Positions 42,281-51,203 of a stretch of DNA of 64,000 bases are shown here, one piece after another. Below the pieces are notes generated by a model that was not told where the DNA came from, searched no databases, and saw only the letters and a list, made by a program, of their open reading frames with translations. The translations under genes and the position numbers were made by a program. Source of the DNA: a virus. Location: positions 30,584 to 94,583 of IMG/VR virus record IMGVR_UViG_3300033146_001635; one strand, 5' to 3'. Each line of letters starts with the position of its first letter. Positions within the stretch are counted from its first letter, which is position 1.

Positions 42281-45200
42281 TTAAGCTTGGTCATTATAAT
42301 CAATTATTACAACATCACCAGATTGAATAGGTTGATTAGATGTAAATGTGATTTCACCAGTTGAAGTATTTGTCACGGTATAGTCGGTTGTTAATAACTG
42401 TCTAACACCATTCAGATAAACAACTGCATTTACAAAACCATTTGTTGGGGTTGTATCTAACGTAGCAGTTTGATTACCAATATCAAGAGTAGTTGTATTA
42501 TTATATTTTCTTGTAGTGGCTAAATCTTTAACATACTTAACAGTTGCAATAGCTAAATCAACACTACCATCTGGGGATTGCCCAATTCGATATGAATTTT
42601 GAGTTGTTCCAATTTGGAAGTTTGTTGCACCAGCAACTGTAAAAGTAGTACCAACATTAGCAACAAAACCCTGTGTAAGATTCAATCCAAAATTAGATAA
42701 TTCACCACCAGAGGCAGTACCAAAGTATACATTTTCAGCATAATTTGCTTGGTCATTATTCCCCTGAATTGTAAAATCATTATAATTTACATCAACTGTT
42801 GTATCTGTTGATAAGGTTCCACCAAACTGAACATCATTGCCCACCTTAGTTAAACCATTACTAGCTGTCACACCATTTGTAACTTGGTTATCAACATATT
42901 CTTTATCAACTAATGAACGATTAACAAAATTAGTAGAATAATCCGCATAATATCTAATACCTTGAAATGCAGATAATGTACTTCTGATTTCAAAATCAGC
43001 CGGGCCATCCATACTAAGTTTAGTCCAATCGGCACCATCAGAAGTTACCATATCAACATAACCATCTGTATAATTGAGGGTATCAACTGAAAAACTAGCC
43101 CGTTTATTATTTGAATCAAGCCCACCAACTTCAACATAAAAAGTTTGTGAACTACCACCAATATAAAGTTCATGACCATTGACACCAATGGTAGTATCTG
43201 CTGATAAAGTTCCACCCAATTGAATATCAGCACCAACTTTGGTCAGACCATTACTAGCAGTTACACCAGATGAAACCAAATTATCTACATATTCTTTGTC
43301 AACTAAACTTCTATTAACATAATTAGCAGAATAATCTTGGTCATAAATAGCACCAGTCCATGTTGAATGACCACTTAGTGTAATATCTTGTACACCAACA
43401 ACAAGTTGTGTATTAGTATTATAATTAGCATTTGCAGCTTTAATAGTAATACCATTTAAAGTTTCAAGTGAACCAGTTTGTCCTGCACCACTATCACCAT
43501 ACAATCCAAATGTATATGTTCCAGCTTGAATCGAAGTATTTTTAGTTAAGGCACCACCCATTTCAACAACATGGTTGGTCATGGTTAAACCATTCTGAGC
43601 GGTAACTAACCCATCAACATAAGCTTTATCTGGAAGCCATCTATCATTAGTTGAATTATTTGCGGAATAATCTGCGGCATATTGCATACCATTCGCAGCA
43701 CTGGTGGTAACAGTAATATTAGATCCATTTAAAACAATACTAGATTGACCAGTTCCACTACCACCAAGTGTATCATCAAAATTTAATGATATATCAGATT
43801 TTTGAACAATTAATCTATTCAATATATCACTATTGTCAACAGAAGAAATTACATAAGCATCAGTTCCATCAGAATATTCAGTTGTTTTGGCTGTGGTTGT
43901 TCCATCTGTAGATTGAGTATAAACTTCCCATGGTTTTAAATGTACAGTAGAATTACCAGATCCATTTTGTGAATAAATTGAAACCTCTGAATTTGCTAAC
44001 AATGCCATGTGTGACAGGCTACCCATTCCCGGAGCCTGCTCAAATTTTAAGGTTTCTAAATTACCAGTTACAAGTGTATTCTCTATTAAACTACCACCAA
44101 GTTTAATTTTGCCAGATGTTGCATCTTTAGTTAAACCATTAGTGGCATCAATACTATTATCAATAGTTGTATCAACATATTCTTTATCAACTAAACTTCT
44201 ATCAGAATAATCTGCGGAATAATCTGCGGCATATTCAATACCAGTCTGACTTCCAGATGCACGGCCATCAGTAATTGTGGTAGTTTTAGTTAATGTACCA
44301 CCAAGTTCGATTGTACCAGAATTATTTGTTAAACCATTACCAGCATCAATTGTACTAAATTTAGAATCGACATATCCAGTAGTGGCAATAGCTAAACTAA
44401 CAGTTCCATCTGGTGCAGTATCAAGTGACCAGTTATTAGCACCACCACCAAGAATACCACCAGTTCCACCATCAGCTAAAGTATCTTGGATAGTAATAGT
44501 TGAATCACTATATCTAAGAAGAGCTTGTGAATCAGTTAAATAGATACTTCCTAATGAATCATTATTACTATTTGTTTCAACAGCTAAATAAATATATGGT
44601 GTACCACTAGAAGTTCCAGAATTAAAATGGGTGACTATCGAGTCATTATTCGCACCAACATATGAATTGTTACGAATAGTTATCATCTGACCCGTATTTA
44701 ATAACCACTCAAAAGAATCAGTTGTTTGATCACCAAGTGACACCACACCGCTTGTATTAGTTAAACCATTACCAACTGTTAAAGTGGACCCATCAATATC
44801 TGCTTTTAATTCACATAATGCATTAATAACAGCTTCATCAGTAAACTCAGCTCTAAACTGGTCAATTACATCACCATTATTAGTTCCATTACCATTGCCA
44901 TAATCAACAGTCGCTCTAACAGCAAATGGAATTGCAGATGTAGTAGTGGCATTTGAAACTTCATTATCTGTGAAATCAATTTCACCACCAGTTAAATCAA
45001 CATTTCCTGCACCAGCATTAACAACAAAATTACTACCACCTGTATTAAAAGTTCTAGCACCTGTAATGGTTGTAGCTAATTCAACACCAGATGATGTAAC
45101 TTCTAAAGAAGTGCCATTATCATTACCAATATTAACTTGTAAATCATCTGCATTAACAGTAATGGAATTATCTGTAGCTTGAACATTAAAATATGTTCCT

Positions 45201-45757
45201 GATTGCACCATACCTGCGCCGGCATTAATAGTACCAGCACCAGAAAATTGGACAAATACTAAATCGTCAGTACCGACAATATCTGATCCAGTATCATTTG
45301 TACAAACAAATCCCTTATTATCATCAGTACCTTCTATGATAAATACATATCTAGCACCAACAGCTTCACCAGTTTGCCAATCAGGGTGTCTTTCCCAAGT
45401 TCCAGATCGAACAATATATAAACCATCTTCAGTCGAAGTTGATTGCTGGTCTAATAAAATCTGATCTCCATCTTGTAGGGCAACACCATCTACAGTTTGT
45501 AATCCAGATAAAGATGCAACATCACCTTGAGCTCTAACTCTAGCTGTATCTTGACTTTTTAAACCTTGAGCTAATGTATCAACATAAGCTTTTGTAGCAA
45601 CATCCCTATCATTTACAGGATCTTTCACACCAGTAAGGGTAGCATTATTATTACCATTAGTGAGATTAAGATCCTGTCCATCAAGAAAATCACTTTCCAA
45701 TTTTTCCCAGTTTAGAGTACCATCTAAAACCTGGGTATTCGCACGAATTAACGCCAT
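42281..45757 (-). CDS. Large modular tail-fibre protein
   Basis: 1158 residues. The N-terminus (MALIRANTQVLDGTLNWEKL ... DRDVATKAYVDTLAQGL) is a virion-attachment type found in phage fibres. Then come about five cassettes of 90-140 residues, each with a (S/L)xDKxYVD helix, a NGLT segment, a LGG(T/S)L segment and a variable beta region. The C-terminal domain (VNAVVYLNGVRQLLTTDYTV ... GDVVIIDYND) is shared with the protein at 47224-47943. AGGAG ribosome site. GC is higher than in neighbours, consistent with strong expression. Confidence 0.75.
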   Translation of the reverse strand: MALIRANTQVLDGTLNWEKLESDFLDGQDLNLTNGNNNATLTGVKDPVNDRDVATKAYVDTLAQGLKSQDTARVRAQGDVASLSGLQTVDGVALQDGDQILLDQQSTSTEDGLYIVRSGTWERHPDWQTGEAVGARYVFIIEGTDDNKGFVCTNDTGSDIVGTDDLVFVQFSGAGTINAGAGMVQSGTYFNVQATDNSITVNADDLQVNIGNDNGTSLEVTSSGVELATTITGARTFNTGGSNFVVNAGAGNVDLTGGEIDFTDNEVSNATTTSAIPFAVRATVDYGNGNGTNNGDVIDQFRAEFTDEAVINALCELKADIDGSTLTVGNGLTNTSGVVSLGDQTTDSFEWLLNTGQMITIRNNSYVGANNDSIVTHFNSGTSSGTPYIYLAVETNSNNDSLGSIYLTDSQALLRYSDSTITIQDTLADGGTGGILGGGANNWSLDTAPDGTVSLAIATTGYVDSKFSTIDAGNGLTNNSGTIELGGTLTKTTTITDGRASGSQTGIEYAADYSADYSDRSLVDKEYVDTTIDNSIDATNGLTKDATSGKIKLGGSLIENTLVTGNLETLKFEQAPGMGSLSHMALLANSEVSIYSQNGSGNSTVHLKPWEVYTQSTDGTTTAKTTEYSDGTDAYVISSVDNSDILNRLIVQKSDISLNFDDTLGGSGTGQSSIVLNGSNITVTTSAANGMQYAADYSANNSTNDRWLPDKAYVDGLVTAQNGLTMTNHVVEMGGALTKNTSIQAGTYTFGLYGDSGAGQTGSLETLNGITIKAANANYNTNTQLVVGVQDITLSGHSTWTGAIYDQDYSANYVNRSLVDKEYVDNLVSSGVTASNGLTKVGADIQLGGTLSADTTIGVNGHELYIGGSSQTFYVEVGGLDSNNKRASFSVDTLNYTDGYVDMVTSDGADWTKLSMDGPADFEIRSTLSAFQGIRYYADYSTNFVNRSLVDKEYVDNQVTNGVTASNGLTKVGNDVQFGGTLSTDTTVDVNYNDFTIQGNNDQANYAENVYFGTASGGELSNFGLNLTQGFVANVGTTFTVAGATNFQIGTTQNSYRIGQSPDGSVDLAIATVKYVKDLATTRKYNNTTTLDIGNQTATLDTTPTNGFVNAVVYLNGVRQLLTTDYTVTNTSTGEITFTSNQPIQSGDVVIIDYNDQA

Positions 45758-45782
45758 TTCTTTTCTCCTTGTGAAAGAAAAT

Positions 45783-45799
45783 TTATTGGCTAGTTCTTA
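45783..45799 (-). promoter_or_regulatory. Weak late-promoter-like motif upstream of large fibre
   Basis: Minus strand TAAGAACTAGCCAATAA keeps the AAGAAC part of the motif but not the core. Position (about 26 bp upstream of the ATG) is right, the match is poor. Confidence 0.25.
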
Positions 45800-45836
45800 T
45801 TTAATATCAATTTTTCTAAACTATTTTGTTAAAATT

Positions 45837-45932
45837 TTATTTACCATCTTTGATGATAAATTTTTTAATTGTACTAACTACTTTAAAAATAGCTTTTCCT
45901 ATTTTTGCAGATATATCTTTTAATTTTCCCAT
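45837..45932 (-). CDS. 31-residue cationic amphipathic peptide
   Basis: Start ATG at 45932 with a GAGGAAAA ribosome site, stop TAA. The sequence begins MGKLKDISAKIGKAIFKVVS and ends STIKKFIIKDGK. Nine Lys against two Asp (net about +7) and hydrophobic residues every three to four positions (L4, I7, I11, I15, V18, V19, I22, I26) give an amphipathic helix like those of membrane-active peptides. Could be a lysis aid, a pore former or an antimicrobial. It sits 2 bp after the methyltransferase stop. Confidence 0.55.
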   Translation of the reverse strand: MGKLKDISAKIGKAIFKVVSTIKKFIIKDGK

Positions 45933-45934
45933 GA

Positions 45935-46579
45935 TTATTTTCCTCTTGAATACATAACAAACGAACGTTTCCCTTCGGATATATATGATGTTTGATTAAA
46001 ACCATATCTTTTAAAGATGTTGTTATAGTATTCAACATTTTTATTAGATTCACTTCTAGCCCTTACAAGAAAATTATCAGTTAAATTAGACATTATTTTT
46101 ATCATTCGATCTTGTTCAGCTAATTGTTCTTCGGAATTTTTTTTATATTCAAATTTTCCAATATGATACAATACCGAAAAAGCAAAAATATAATCAACTT
46201 TTCCTATAGCATCAAAGTCCACATGAGATATATCTTTATTAATATACGTTATATTTAATTGTTCATTATTTAAGTTTTCATAATAATCTTTTAAAAATAA
46301 TGCTTGTTTAAAAAATATAGGAGTTGTTTCAATACCAATAACAGTTGCACCATTTTGAGCTGCTCGTATAGAATAATATCCAGCATTACAACCCAAATCT
46401 ATAATTTTCTTATTTTTAAAATCTGGAATTAAACTATTGATTTTTTCCCATGTTAATTCAGATTCTTCCATTTTATAGTATGGCGAACCTTTTTCAGAAG
46501 TTAATATTCCTTCAATATTTATTTTTTGATACCATGGATCTAAATTTCTAATTTTATTTTCCAAATTTTTATGCTGCAT
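45935..46579 (-). CDS. SAM-dependent methyltransferase (CmoB/WbdD-type fold)
   Basis: 214 residues from the ATG at 46579, which overlaps the upstream kinase-like gene by 11 bp. Motif I KIIDLGCNAGYYSIRAA (58-74), motif II VIGIETT, and DYIFAFSVLYHIGK. It resembles small-molecule and glycan or tRNA methyltransferases of the CmoB-like group. The tight coupling to a kinase-like gene suggests action on the same substrate. Confidence 0.6.
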   Translation of the reverse strand: MQHKNLENKIRNLDPWYQKINIEGILTSEKGSPYYKMEESELTWEKINSLIPDFKNKKIIDLGCNAGYYSIRAAQNGATVIGIETTPIFFKQALFLKDYYENLNNEQLNITYINKDISHVDFDAIGKVDYIFAFSVLYHIGKFEYKKNSEEQLAEQDRMIKIMSNLTDNFLVRARSESNKNVEYYNNIFKRYGFNQTSYISEGKRSFVMYSRGK

Positions 46580-47222
46580 AGTTTTCCCAATTATAATTAT
46601 ATTTATCAAGTATTTGTTTAATTTTATAAATTTCTTTATATTTTGAATAACCTTTTAAAAACAATTCTATATTTGTTTTATCTTTAATTCTTTTTAATAA
46701 TATTTGAACAATAGATTTATCTGTATTATTTACTAATCTCATTTTACCATGATCTATTAAATAAACTTTTTTATCTTTTGTCCAAATAGCATTTGATAAA
46801 CTAAATTCTGAATTAGTTACAAATTTATTATCAATTTTAATAGAATTCAATCTTGCCATCAATTCACCAGATTTAATAAAAACCTCTGGTATATCAACAA
46901 CATTTAATAACATTGTTCCATCTATCCACTCACTAACTTTATATTTTCCAAAAATACCTATGATACGAGGTATTTCTATATCATATTTATTAACTATTAG
47001 TTGTAATTTAGTTTTTGATTCCAGATGTTTAATATCCAATCTCAAAAGTAAATTTTCATCAGTAATTATTTTATAAGTCTTAATTTTATTAGTTTTATTA
47101 TCTTGAATAGCAATTATATTATTGACACGCAGTTGTAGTTTTTCAAAAAATAATTTACATATTTTATTATATAATTTAGAATCTATATCATAAATATTAA
47201 ATGGATAAAATTCATTGGGCAT
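46569..47222 (-). CDS. Kinase-fold protein (APH/LPS-kinase-like)
   Basis: 217 residues. VSEWIDGTML (hinge), KSGELMARLNSI, NSEFSLSNAIWT and KVYLIDHGKMRL (DFG-like) follow the order of aminoglycoside or lipopolysaccharide kinase folds. The HxD catalytic Asp appears replaced by Glu139 (spacing to N144 is right), so activity is uncertain. N-lobe is short. Upstream partner of a methyltransferase. Confidence 0.5.
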   Translation of the reverse strand: MPNEFYPFNIYDIDSKLYNKICKLFFEKLQLRVNNIIAIQDNKTNKIKTYKIITDENLLLRLDIKHLESKTKLQLIVNKYDIEIPRIIGIFGKYKVSEWIDGTMLLNVVDIPEVFIKSGELMARLNSIKIDNKFVTNSEFSLSNAIWTKDKKVYLIDHGKMRLVNNTDKSIVQILLKRIKDKTNIELFLKGYSKYKEIYKIKQILDKYNYNWENYAA

Positions 47223-47223
47223 T

Positions 47224-47943
47224 TTAATAATAATATTTCACAACTATAGCATCACCTATAGTCAAATTAACATTAGAAGTAAAAGTAACTCTTACCCCTG
47301 ATATAGTATAATCATAAGTAGAACCTTCCATTAATACAACACCATTTAAAATAACGAAATTATGCATTGACAAATTAATAGTTTGGCTTAAATCAACATA
47401 TCCATTTGAAACAATTGCTGAATCCACTATATAATTATCTATTTGTTTATTAGCTGAAAATCCACCTGATGAAACACCTTTACTTCCAATGTATTTATAA
47501 AAAGAAATTTGAGGTGGCATATAAGAAGGGACATTTGAATAGAATGTTAACACACCAGCTTCAGTATCAACAATCCAATCTCCCATTCCAAATGGGATTT
47601 GATCTCCATGTGAATTTTTTAAAAAATAATTATATGAACCATCTCCAAAATTAAAAGGTATCGCATCTTTTAAATTATCATGATAAAATGCATTATTCAA
47701 ACCAGGTACTGGAATCAAAGATAAATCTTCAAAGTATTGAACAACTCCATCTGTTTGACCATCTGATAAAGATGGTGCTGGTAATGGAATTAAATCTGAT
47801 TGGTTCCATATTTGTTCATTATGAAATACCGCCACTCTCCCTAGATATGCTTCCTCAAAAAATTGTTTAATCAAAGTTGTTTCAGCTACACCTTGTAATT
47901 TTTTGAAAAGCTTGCTAGCTTTTTGGTCGGTATTTAATGCCAT
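47224..47943 (-). CDS. Virion/fibre-associated protein
   Basis: 239 residues. The start (MALNTDQKASKLFKKLQGVA) is a structural-protein type. A middle region has LIPLPAPSLSDGQTDGVVQY. A C-terminal domain (MHNFVILNGVVLMEGSTYDY ... IGDAIVVKYYY) is shared with the end of the 1158-residue fibre. Probably a fibre-attachment or collar protein. Late-promoter motif about 36 bp upstream. Confidence 0.55.
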   Translation of the reverse strand: MALNTDQKASKLFKKLQGVAETTLIKQFFEEAYLGRVAVFHNEQIWNQSDLIPLPAPSLSDGQTDGVVQYFEDLSLIPVPGLNNAFYHDNLKDAIPFNFGDGSYNYFLKNSHGDQIPFGMGDWIVDTEAGVLTFYSNVPSYMPPQISFYKYIGSKGVSSGGFSANKQIDNYIVDSAIVSNGYVDLSQTINLSMHNFVILNGVVLMEGSTYDYTISGVRVTFTSNVNLTIGDAIVVKYYY

Positions 47944-47978
47944 AATTTCTTTCCGCTATTTAAAAAAATTTAAATTAT

Positions 47979-47995
47979 ATCAATAATATGTTCCC
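47979..47995 (-). promoter_or_regulatory. Late-promoter motif
   Basis: Minus strand GGGAACATATTATTGAT, upstream of the 47224-47943 gene. Confidence 0.6.
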
Positions 47996-48003
47996 ATAAA
48001 TTC

Positions 48004-48543
48004 CTAAATTGAGATTTTAACTTCTTCCTTTTTTGTTAATGCTAATAATGCTTTCAATGCATCATATAGACACCACGCTCCTATCACAATATCAAGAGCA
48101 ATCATATTAGTATTTTCTTCTTGAATATCAGATACAAGAAAATTCATCATTACTAAAAATAAAATACCATTGAATAAAAGATTTATTTTGTGAGTAGAAG
48201 AATCTTTTTCTAAATTATATTTTTTAGAAACATGATCTTTTGCAATTTTCATTAACAAATCTTTTTGTTGGATCCTATTGGATGTTTTATATTTTTCAGA
48301 TTCAAATTTTTCACCAATTGCTTTAGAATCAGATAATGCATTTTTCATAACTTGTTTAACTTTGTTGGCACCAATTAATTTAGAAACAAACGGAACAAAT
48401 TTATCTTTTACTTTTTTTATGGCCCTTTTTGGATCCTTTAAAAATGACATTTTAAAAAGTTTTTCTTTATATGAATCTGATTCATATAAATGTTGTTGAA
48501 TAGCATAAGTTTCTAATAATTCATTTCTATAATCATAGTTCAT
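48004..48543 (-). CDS. Membrane protein with helical N-half, unknown
   Basis: 179 residues from the ATG at 48543, which has an AGGGGG ribosome site; a longer frame to 48576 lacks one. Basic helical N-half (LKDPKRAIKKVKDKFVPFVS), then two TM segments near residues 125-165 (INLLFNGILFLVMMNFLV and MIALDIVIGAWCLYDALKAL). Layout like the proteins at 18294-18824 and 51204-51854. Confidence 0.5.
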   Translation of the reverse strand: MNYDYRNELLETYAIQQHLYESDSYKEKLFKMSFLKDPKRAIKKVKDKFVPFVSKLIGANKVKQVMKNALSDSKAIGEKFESEKYKTSNRIQQKDLLMKIAKDHVSKKYNLEKDSSTHKINLLFNGILFLVMMNFLVSDIQEENTNMIALDIVIGAWCLYDALKALLALTKKEEVKISI

Positions 48544-48571
48544 TTCAAACCCCCTATAACAAAGATTATTA

Positions 48572-48588
48572 TTCAATTATATGTTCTT
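48572..48588 (-). promoter_or_regulatory. Late-promoter motif
   Basis: Minus strand AAGAACATATAATTGAA, 29 bp upstream of the 48543 ATG. Confidence 0.65.
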
Positions 48589-48633
48589 TATTTTATTTTA
48601 ATATCATCAATTCTATTATATATATATTAATTA

Positions 48634-48805
48634 ATGATACCACAAAAATTAAGTTTTGTGGTATCATCTCCACAAAGGAGAGAACGCTAGCTGGTGCGTT
48701 AAATAAAATTCGGTATTCGGTATCAATCTCCGAATTAAAAAACAAGATTGACCAGAATCAAGTCAGTTTGCAGCTCTGACTTAAAACAAAAGCTGCTTTT
48801 TTTTT
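48634..48805 (+). ncRNA. Candidate structured RNA with repeated hairpin loop and pseudoknot terminator
   Basis: P1: 14-bp stem 48634-48647/48654-48667. Alternative SL1: TTTGTGG (48655-48661), loop TATCATCT, CCACAAA (48670-48676). SL2: ATTCGG (48715-48720), loop TATCAATCT, CCGAAT (48730-48735). SL1 and SL2 have different stems but nearly the same GG-TATCA(A)TCT-CC loop. Further stems AACGC/GCGTT and GATT/AATC. The end is GTCAG (48762) / CTGAC with GCAGCT inside the loop, which can pair with AGCTGC (48791-48796) before nine T: a pseudoknot or terminator. Standalone RNA or a 5' leader of the gene at 48934. Confidence 0.6.
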
Positions 48806-48933
48806 AAGATATAAATACAACTATATATATTATTTTTTGATTAATAAATTTATCTTTAATAAAAGGAGGTTTAACTGAATACTTTAAATCTGTGATTGTT
48901 TTTTATTTAACTTATTAAAAAGGATTTGAGATT

Positions 48934-49257
48934 ATGGAAAAATTTAGTAACACACTTGTTGTAGAAGTATTCGATGCAGAAAATGAATACGATTATATCT
49001 TCACGAATATTGTTGATGATAATAAAGAATTTCAAAAACTTTCGAGGGATGAACAAAAAGAAATAATTGTTGATAAAATTGAAGCAATTAATGCACAGGG
49101 ATGTTTTATCGAAGTTGAAAAAAATACTCGCTTTGATAAAATGAGAATAGGTAACAGTCCCCTTGAAAGTGATTATATTGAAATTCAAGAAGGGGATATT
49201 ATTTTTTATTCGTCAGCATCAATTCAAAGAATATTTGCACCATCCAATAAAAAATAA
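48934..49257 (+). CDS. Small unknown protein downstream of the structured RNA
   Basis: 107 residues. Beta-rich N-terminus (NTLVVEVFDAENEYDYIFTN) and an acidic helical middle. AAGGATTTGAG ribosome site. A second AAAGGAGG site at 48860 upstream has no proper ORF after it. No family recognised. Confidence 0.5.
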   Translation: MEKFSNTLVVEVFDAENEYDYIFTNIVDDNKEFQKLSRDEQKEIIVDKIEAINAQGCFIEVEKNTRFDKMRIGNSPLESDYIEIQEGDIIFYSSASIQRIFAPSNKK

Positions 49258-49283
49258 CTTTGTATCAACAACGGAGGCTTTTT

Positions 49284-50051
49284 ATGAGTATAAGAAAAGT
49301 TGAATACAAATCTGACGAATGGCAATATATAGTAGAACATTATAACATTGATACCTCTGTAACAAAAACAAATGATATTAATGTTTATATACACAAATTG
49401 TATAAAGATAAAGATAAAGATAAAGATTTGACTAATATCTATCTTTTGAAAAAAACAAAAGAATATCATGAATTATTTTATATTGGATATAATGACAAAA
49501 AACTTAAAAAAATATTTCATGCCCAACATATATCAGACGATAAAAATTCTGGATTCTTTTCAGGATTAAGTAAATATGTAAAAATAAAACATATGAATAA
49601 ATGGGCGTTGATTGAAATAAATCCTATGATGCCCACTGACATAATATATCCCATAACAAATTGGTATGATGATATAAAAAATATGGGATGTCTTGTTTCC
49701 ATGAAAAATAATATTATCGTTGGTGAAACTAATGGATATATTGTTTTTGCCAATATATATAATCAATTAACCGAACGATATATTTATTCATCTACATATA
49801 ATACAATTCATGATTGCCGTGGATTAATATATGATGATGAATATTTTATTATTTTAAAAACATTAAATAAATCACCTGTTAAATATAGAATATATACTAA
49901 ATATGGTTATTTATTAGTTGATAAATATTTTGAACATATTCAAATCAATCATAACAAATTTATAATAAGAGAAGATGGTAAATCATTTTATTATTGGGTT
50001 GATAGTAATTATAACATCCACCAAGAATCAGCTCTAAAAAATAATAAGTAA
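49284..50051 (+). CDS. Unknown protein with beta-repeat-like C-half
   Basis: 255 residues from the ATG at 49284 (CGGAGG site). Contains a KDKDKDKDL low-complexity run. From residue 70 on there are segments such as GFFSGLSKYVKIKHMNKWAL, VGETNGYIVFANIY and RGLIYDDEYFIIL, which look like repeated beta strands. No family recognised. Confidence 0.5.
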   Translation: MSIRKVEYKSDEWQYIVEHYNIDTSVTKTNDINVYIHKLYKDKDKDKDLTNIYLLKKTKEYHELFYIGYNDKKLKKIFHAQHISDDKNSGFFSGLSKYVKIKHMNKWALIEINPMMPTDIIYPITNWYDDIKNMGCLVSMKNNIIVGETNGYIVFANIYNQLTERYIYSSTYNTIHDCRGLIYDDEYFIILKTLNKSPVKYRIYTKYGYLLVDKYFEHIQINHNKFIIREDGKSFYYWVDSNYNIHQESALKNNK

Positions 50052-50062
50052 ATTATCCCCAA

Positions 50063-50287
50063 ATGAGTATTGGTATGAATTTATTAGATTTTAAAACATT
50101 TGAAAATGAATTTAAAAAAATAACACCACATGAATATTGTTGTTCATGTGGTAAAAAATTAAATAATAATAACAAAAGTAATAAATTTATAAAACCTATA
50201 AACAAATCAATACCCCAACATTGTTGTATTCAATGTGAGAAAGATGTTGATGAAAATGGATTTTTTGTTGAGGAAATTTTAACTTAA
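50063..50287 (+). CDS. Small zinc-binding protein
   Basis: 74 residues. EYCCSCGKKLNN and QHCCIQCEKDVD form a zinc site. The start may be the ATG at 50063 or the one at 50075. Unknown role. Confidence 0.5.
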   Translation: MSIGMNLLDFKTFENEFKKITPHEYCCSCGKKLNNNNKSNKFIKPINKSIPQHCCIQCEKDVDENGFFVEEILT

Positions 50288-50308
50288 ACTTTTGAGGAAT
50301 TTATTATT

Positions 50309-50593
50309 ATGAAAGGTTTTCCCATAACTCTGAAAATTACCCTGATTGATGGAATATCTACTGAGATCCAATGGAAACTACCACAATATGTTTATGTAGA
50401 TAAACAATACAAACAAGAAAGATACATTAGAAATGCAATGATTAAAATAGCCTCTGATGGTTTCACAGTTAGTGAGCCAGATAATGATTTCCATGATATT
50501 CTAAGATATTATCCACCTAACCAAATTAAAAATATTGATTTTGATTTTACTGAATTTTATGCATCAAAATCTAAAGAATCTTTAGAAGAATAG
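50309..50593 (+). CDS. Small unknown protein
   Basis: 94 residues, beta strands first (FPITLKITLIDGISTEIQWK), acidic end. GAGG ribosome site. Stops with TAG, which helps show that TAG is not recoded here. Confidence 0.5.
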   Translation: MKGFPITLKITLIDGISTEIQWKLPQYVYVDKQYKQERYIRNAMIKIASDGFTVSEPDNDFHDILRYYPPNQIKNIDFDFTEFYASKSKESLEE

Positions 50594-50607
50594 GATAATA
50601 AAATATC

Positions 50608-50811
50608 ATGCCTAATATGGATTATTGTAGATTTCAAAATACTTTTTATGATTTACAAGAATGTTATAAACACATGGATGATACAGATTTATCATCATCA
50701 GAAAAAAATTTTCGAAGAAAAATTATTGAATTATCATCTGCGATTGTCAATGAATATATAGACGAACTGGATGAACCTTTTGAAAGGGGTGATTTTGATA
50801 ATGAATGTTAA
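50608..50811 (+). CDS. Small helical protein before MazG
   Basis: 67 residues, acidic and helical. AGGATAA site. Its last 11 bp overlap the MazG-type gene, so the two are translationally linked. Confidence 0.5.
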   Translation: MPNMDYCRFQNTFYDLQECYKHMDDTDLSSSEKNFRRKIIELSSAIVNEYIDELDEPFERGDFDNEC

Positions 50812-51145
50812 TGATTATATAAACGAATCAGCTAGAACCATGGCTCCCAATATATACCATGAAAGTGTAAATGTAGAAACTTTACATGGTATTATTGGAA
50901 TATCTGGTGAAGCTGGTGAATTAATAGATGCTGCTAAAAAAGCATTATTCTATGGACATGATTTAGATAAGAAAAATATTAAGGAAGAATTGGGTGATAT
51001 ACTCTGGTATATTGCCGCAGTTATTCGAAGTGAAGGATGGACTTTTGAAGAGATCATGGAAGAAAATATTGATAAATTAAAAAAGAGATATCCAGAACAA
51101 TTCACATCTGAATTGGCTAAAGAACGTCTGGATAAAAAAGGTTAA
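50801..51145 (+). CDS. MazG-type nucleotide pyrophosphohydrolase
   Basis: 114 residues from the ATG at 50801 (AAGGGG site). GISGEAGELIDAAKKALFYG carries the first metal-binding Glu pair (E37, E40) and NIKEELGDILWYIAAV the second (E63, D66), with Trp69. MazG-type enzymes hydrolyse NTPs or dNTPs and, in phages, are linked to nucleotide pool or alarmone control. Together with the HD alarmone hydrolase this suggests a second activity on host nucleotides. Confidence 0.8.
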   Translation: MNVNDYINESARTMAPNIYHESVNVETLHGIIGISGEAGELIDAAKKALFYGHDLDKKNIKEELGDILWYIAAVIRSEGWTFEEIMEENIDKLKKRYPEQFTSELAKERLDKKG

Positions 51146-51149
51146 AATA

Positions 51150-51197
51150 AAAAATCTCTCGCCTATTAGTATGCACTAAATTAGGCGAGAGATTTTT
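51150..51197. terminator. Bidirectional terminator
   Basis: 16-bp perfect stem (AAAAATCTCTCGCCTA and complement) between convergent genes ending at 51145 and 51204, with T-runs on both sides. Confidence 0.9.
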
Positions 51198-51203
51198 TTT
51201 TGT

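Noticed and set aside
48669-48735. Hammerhead or glutamine-riboswitch resemblance
   Set aside because: The hammerhead core (CUGANGA...GAAA) is absent, and the short GGAGAGAACGC similarity does not extend to the conserved riboswitch core.
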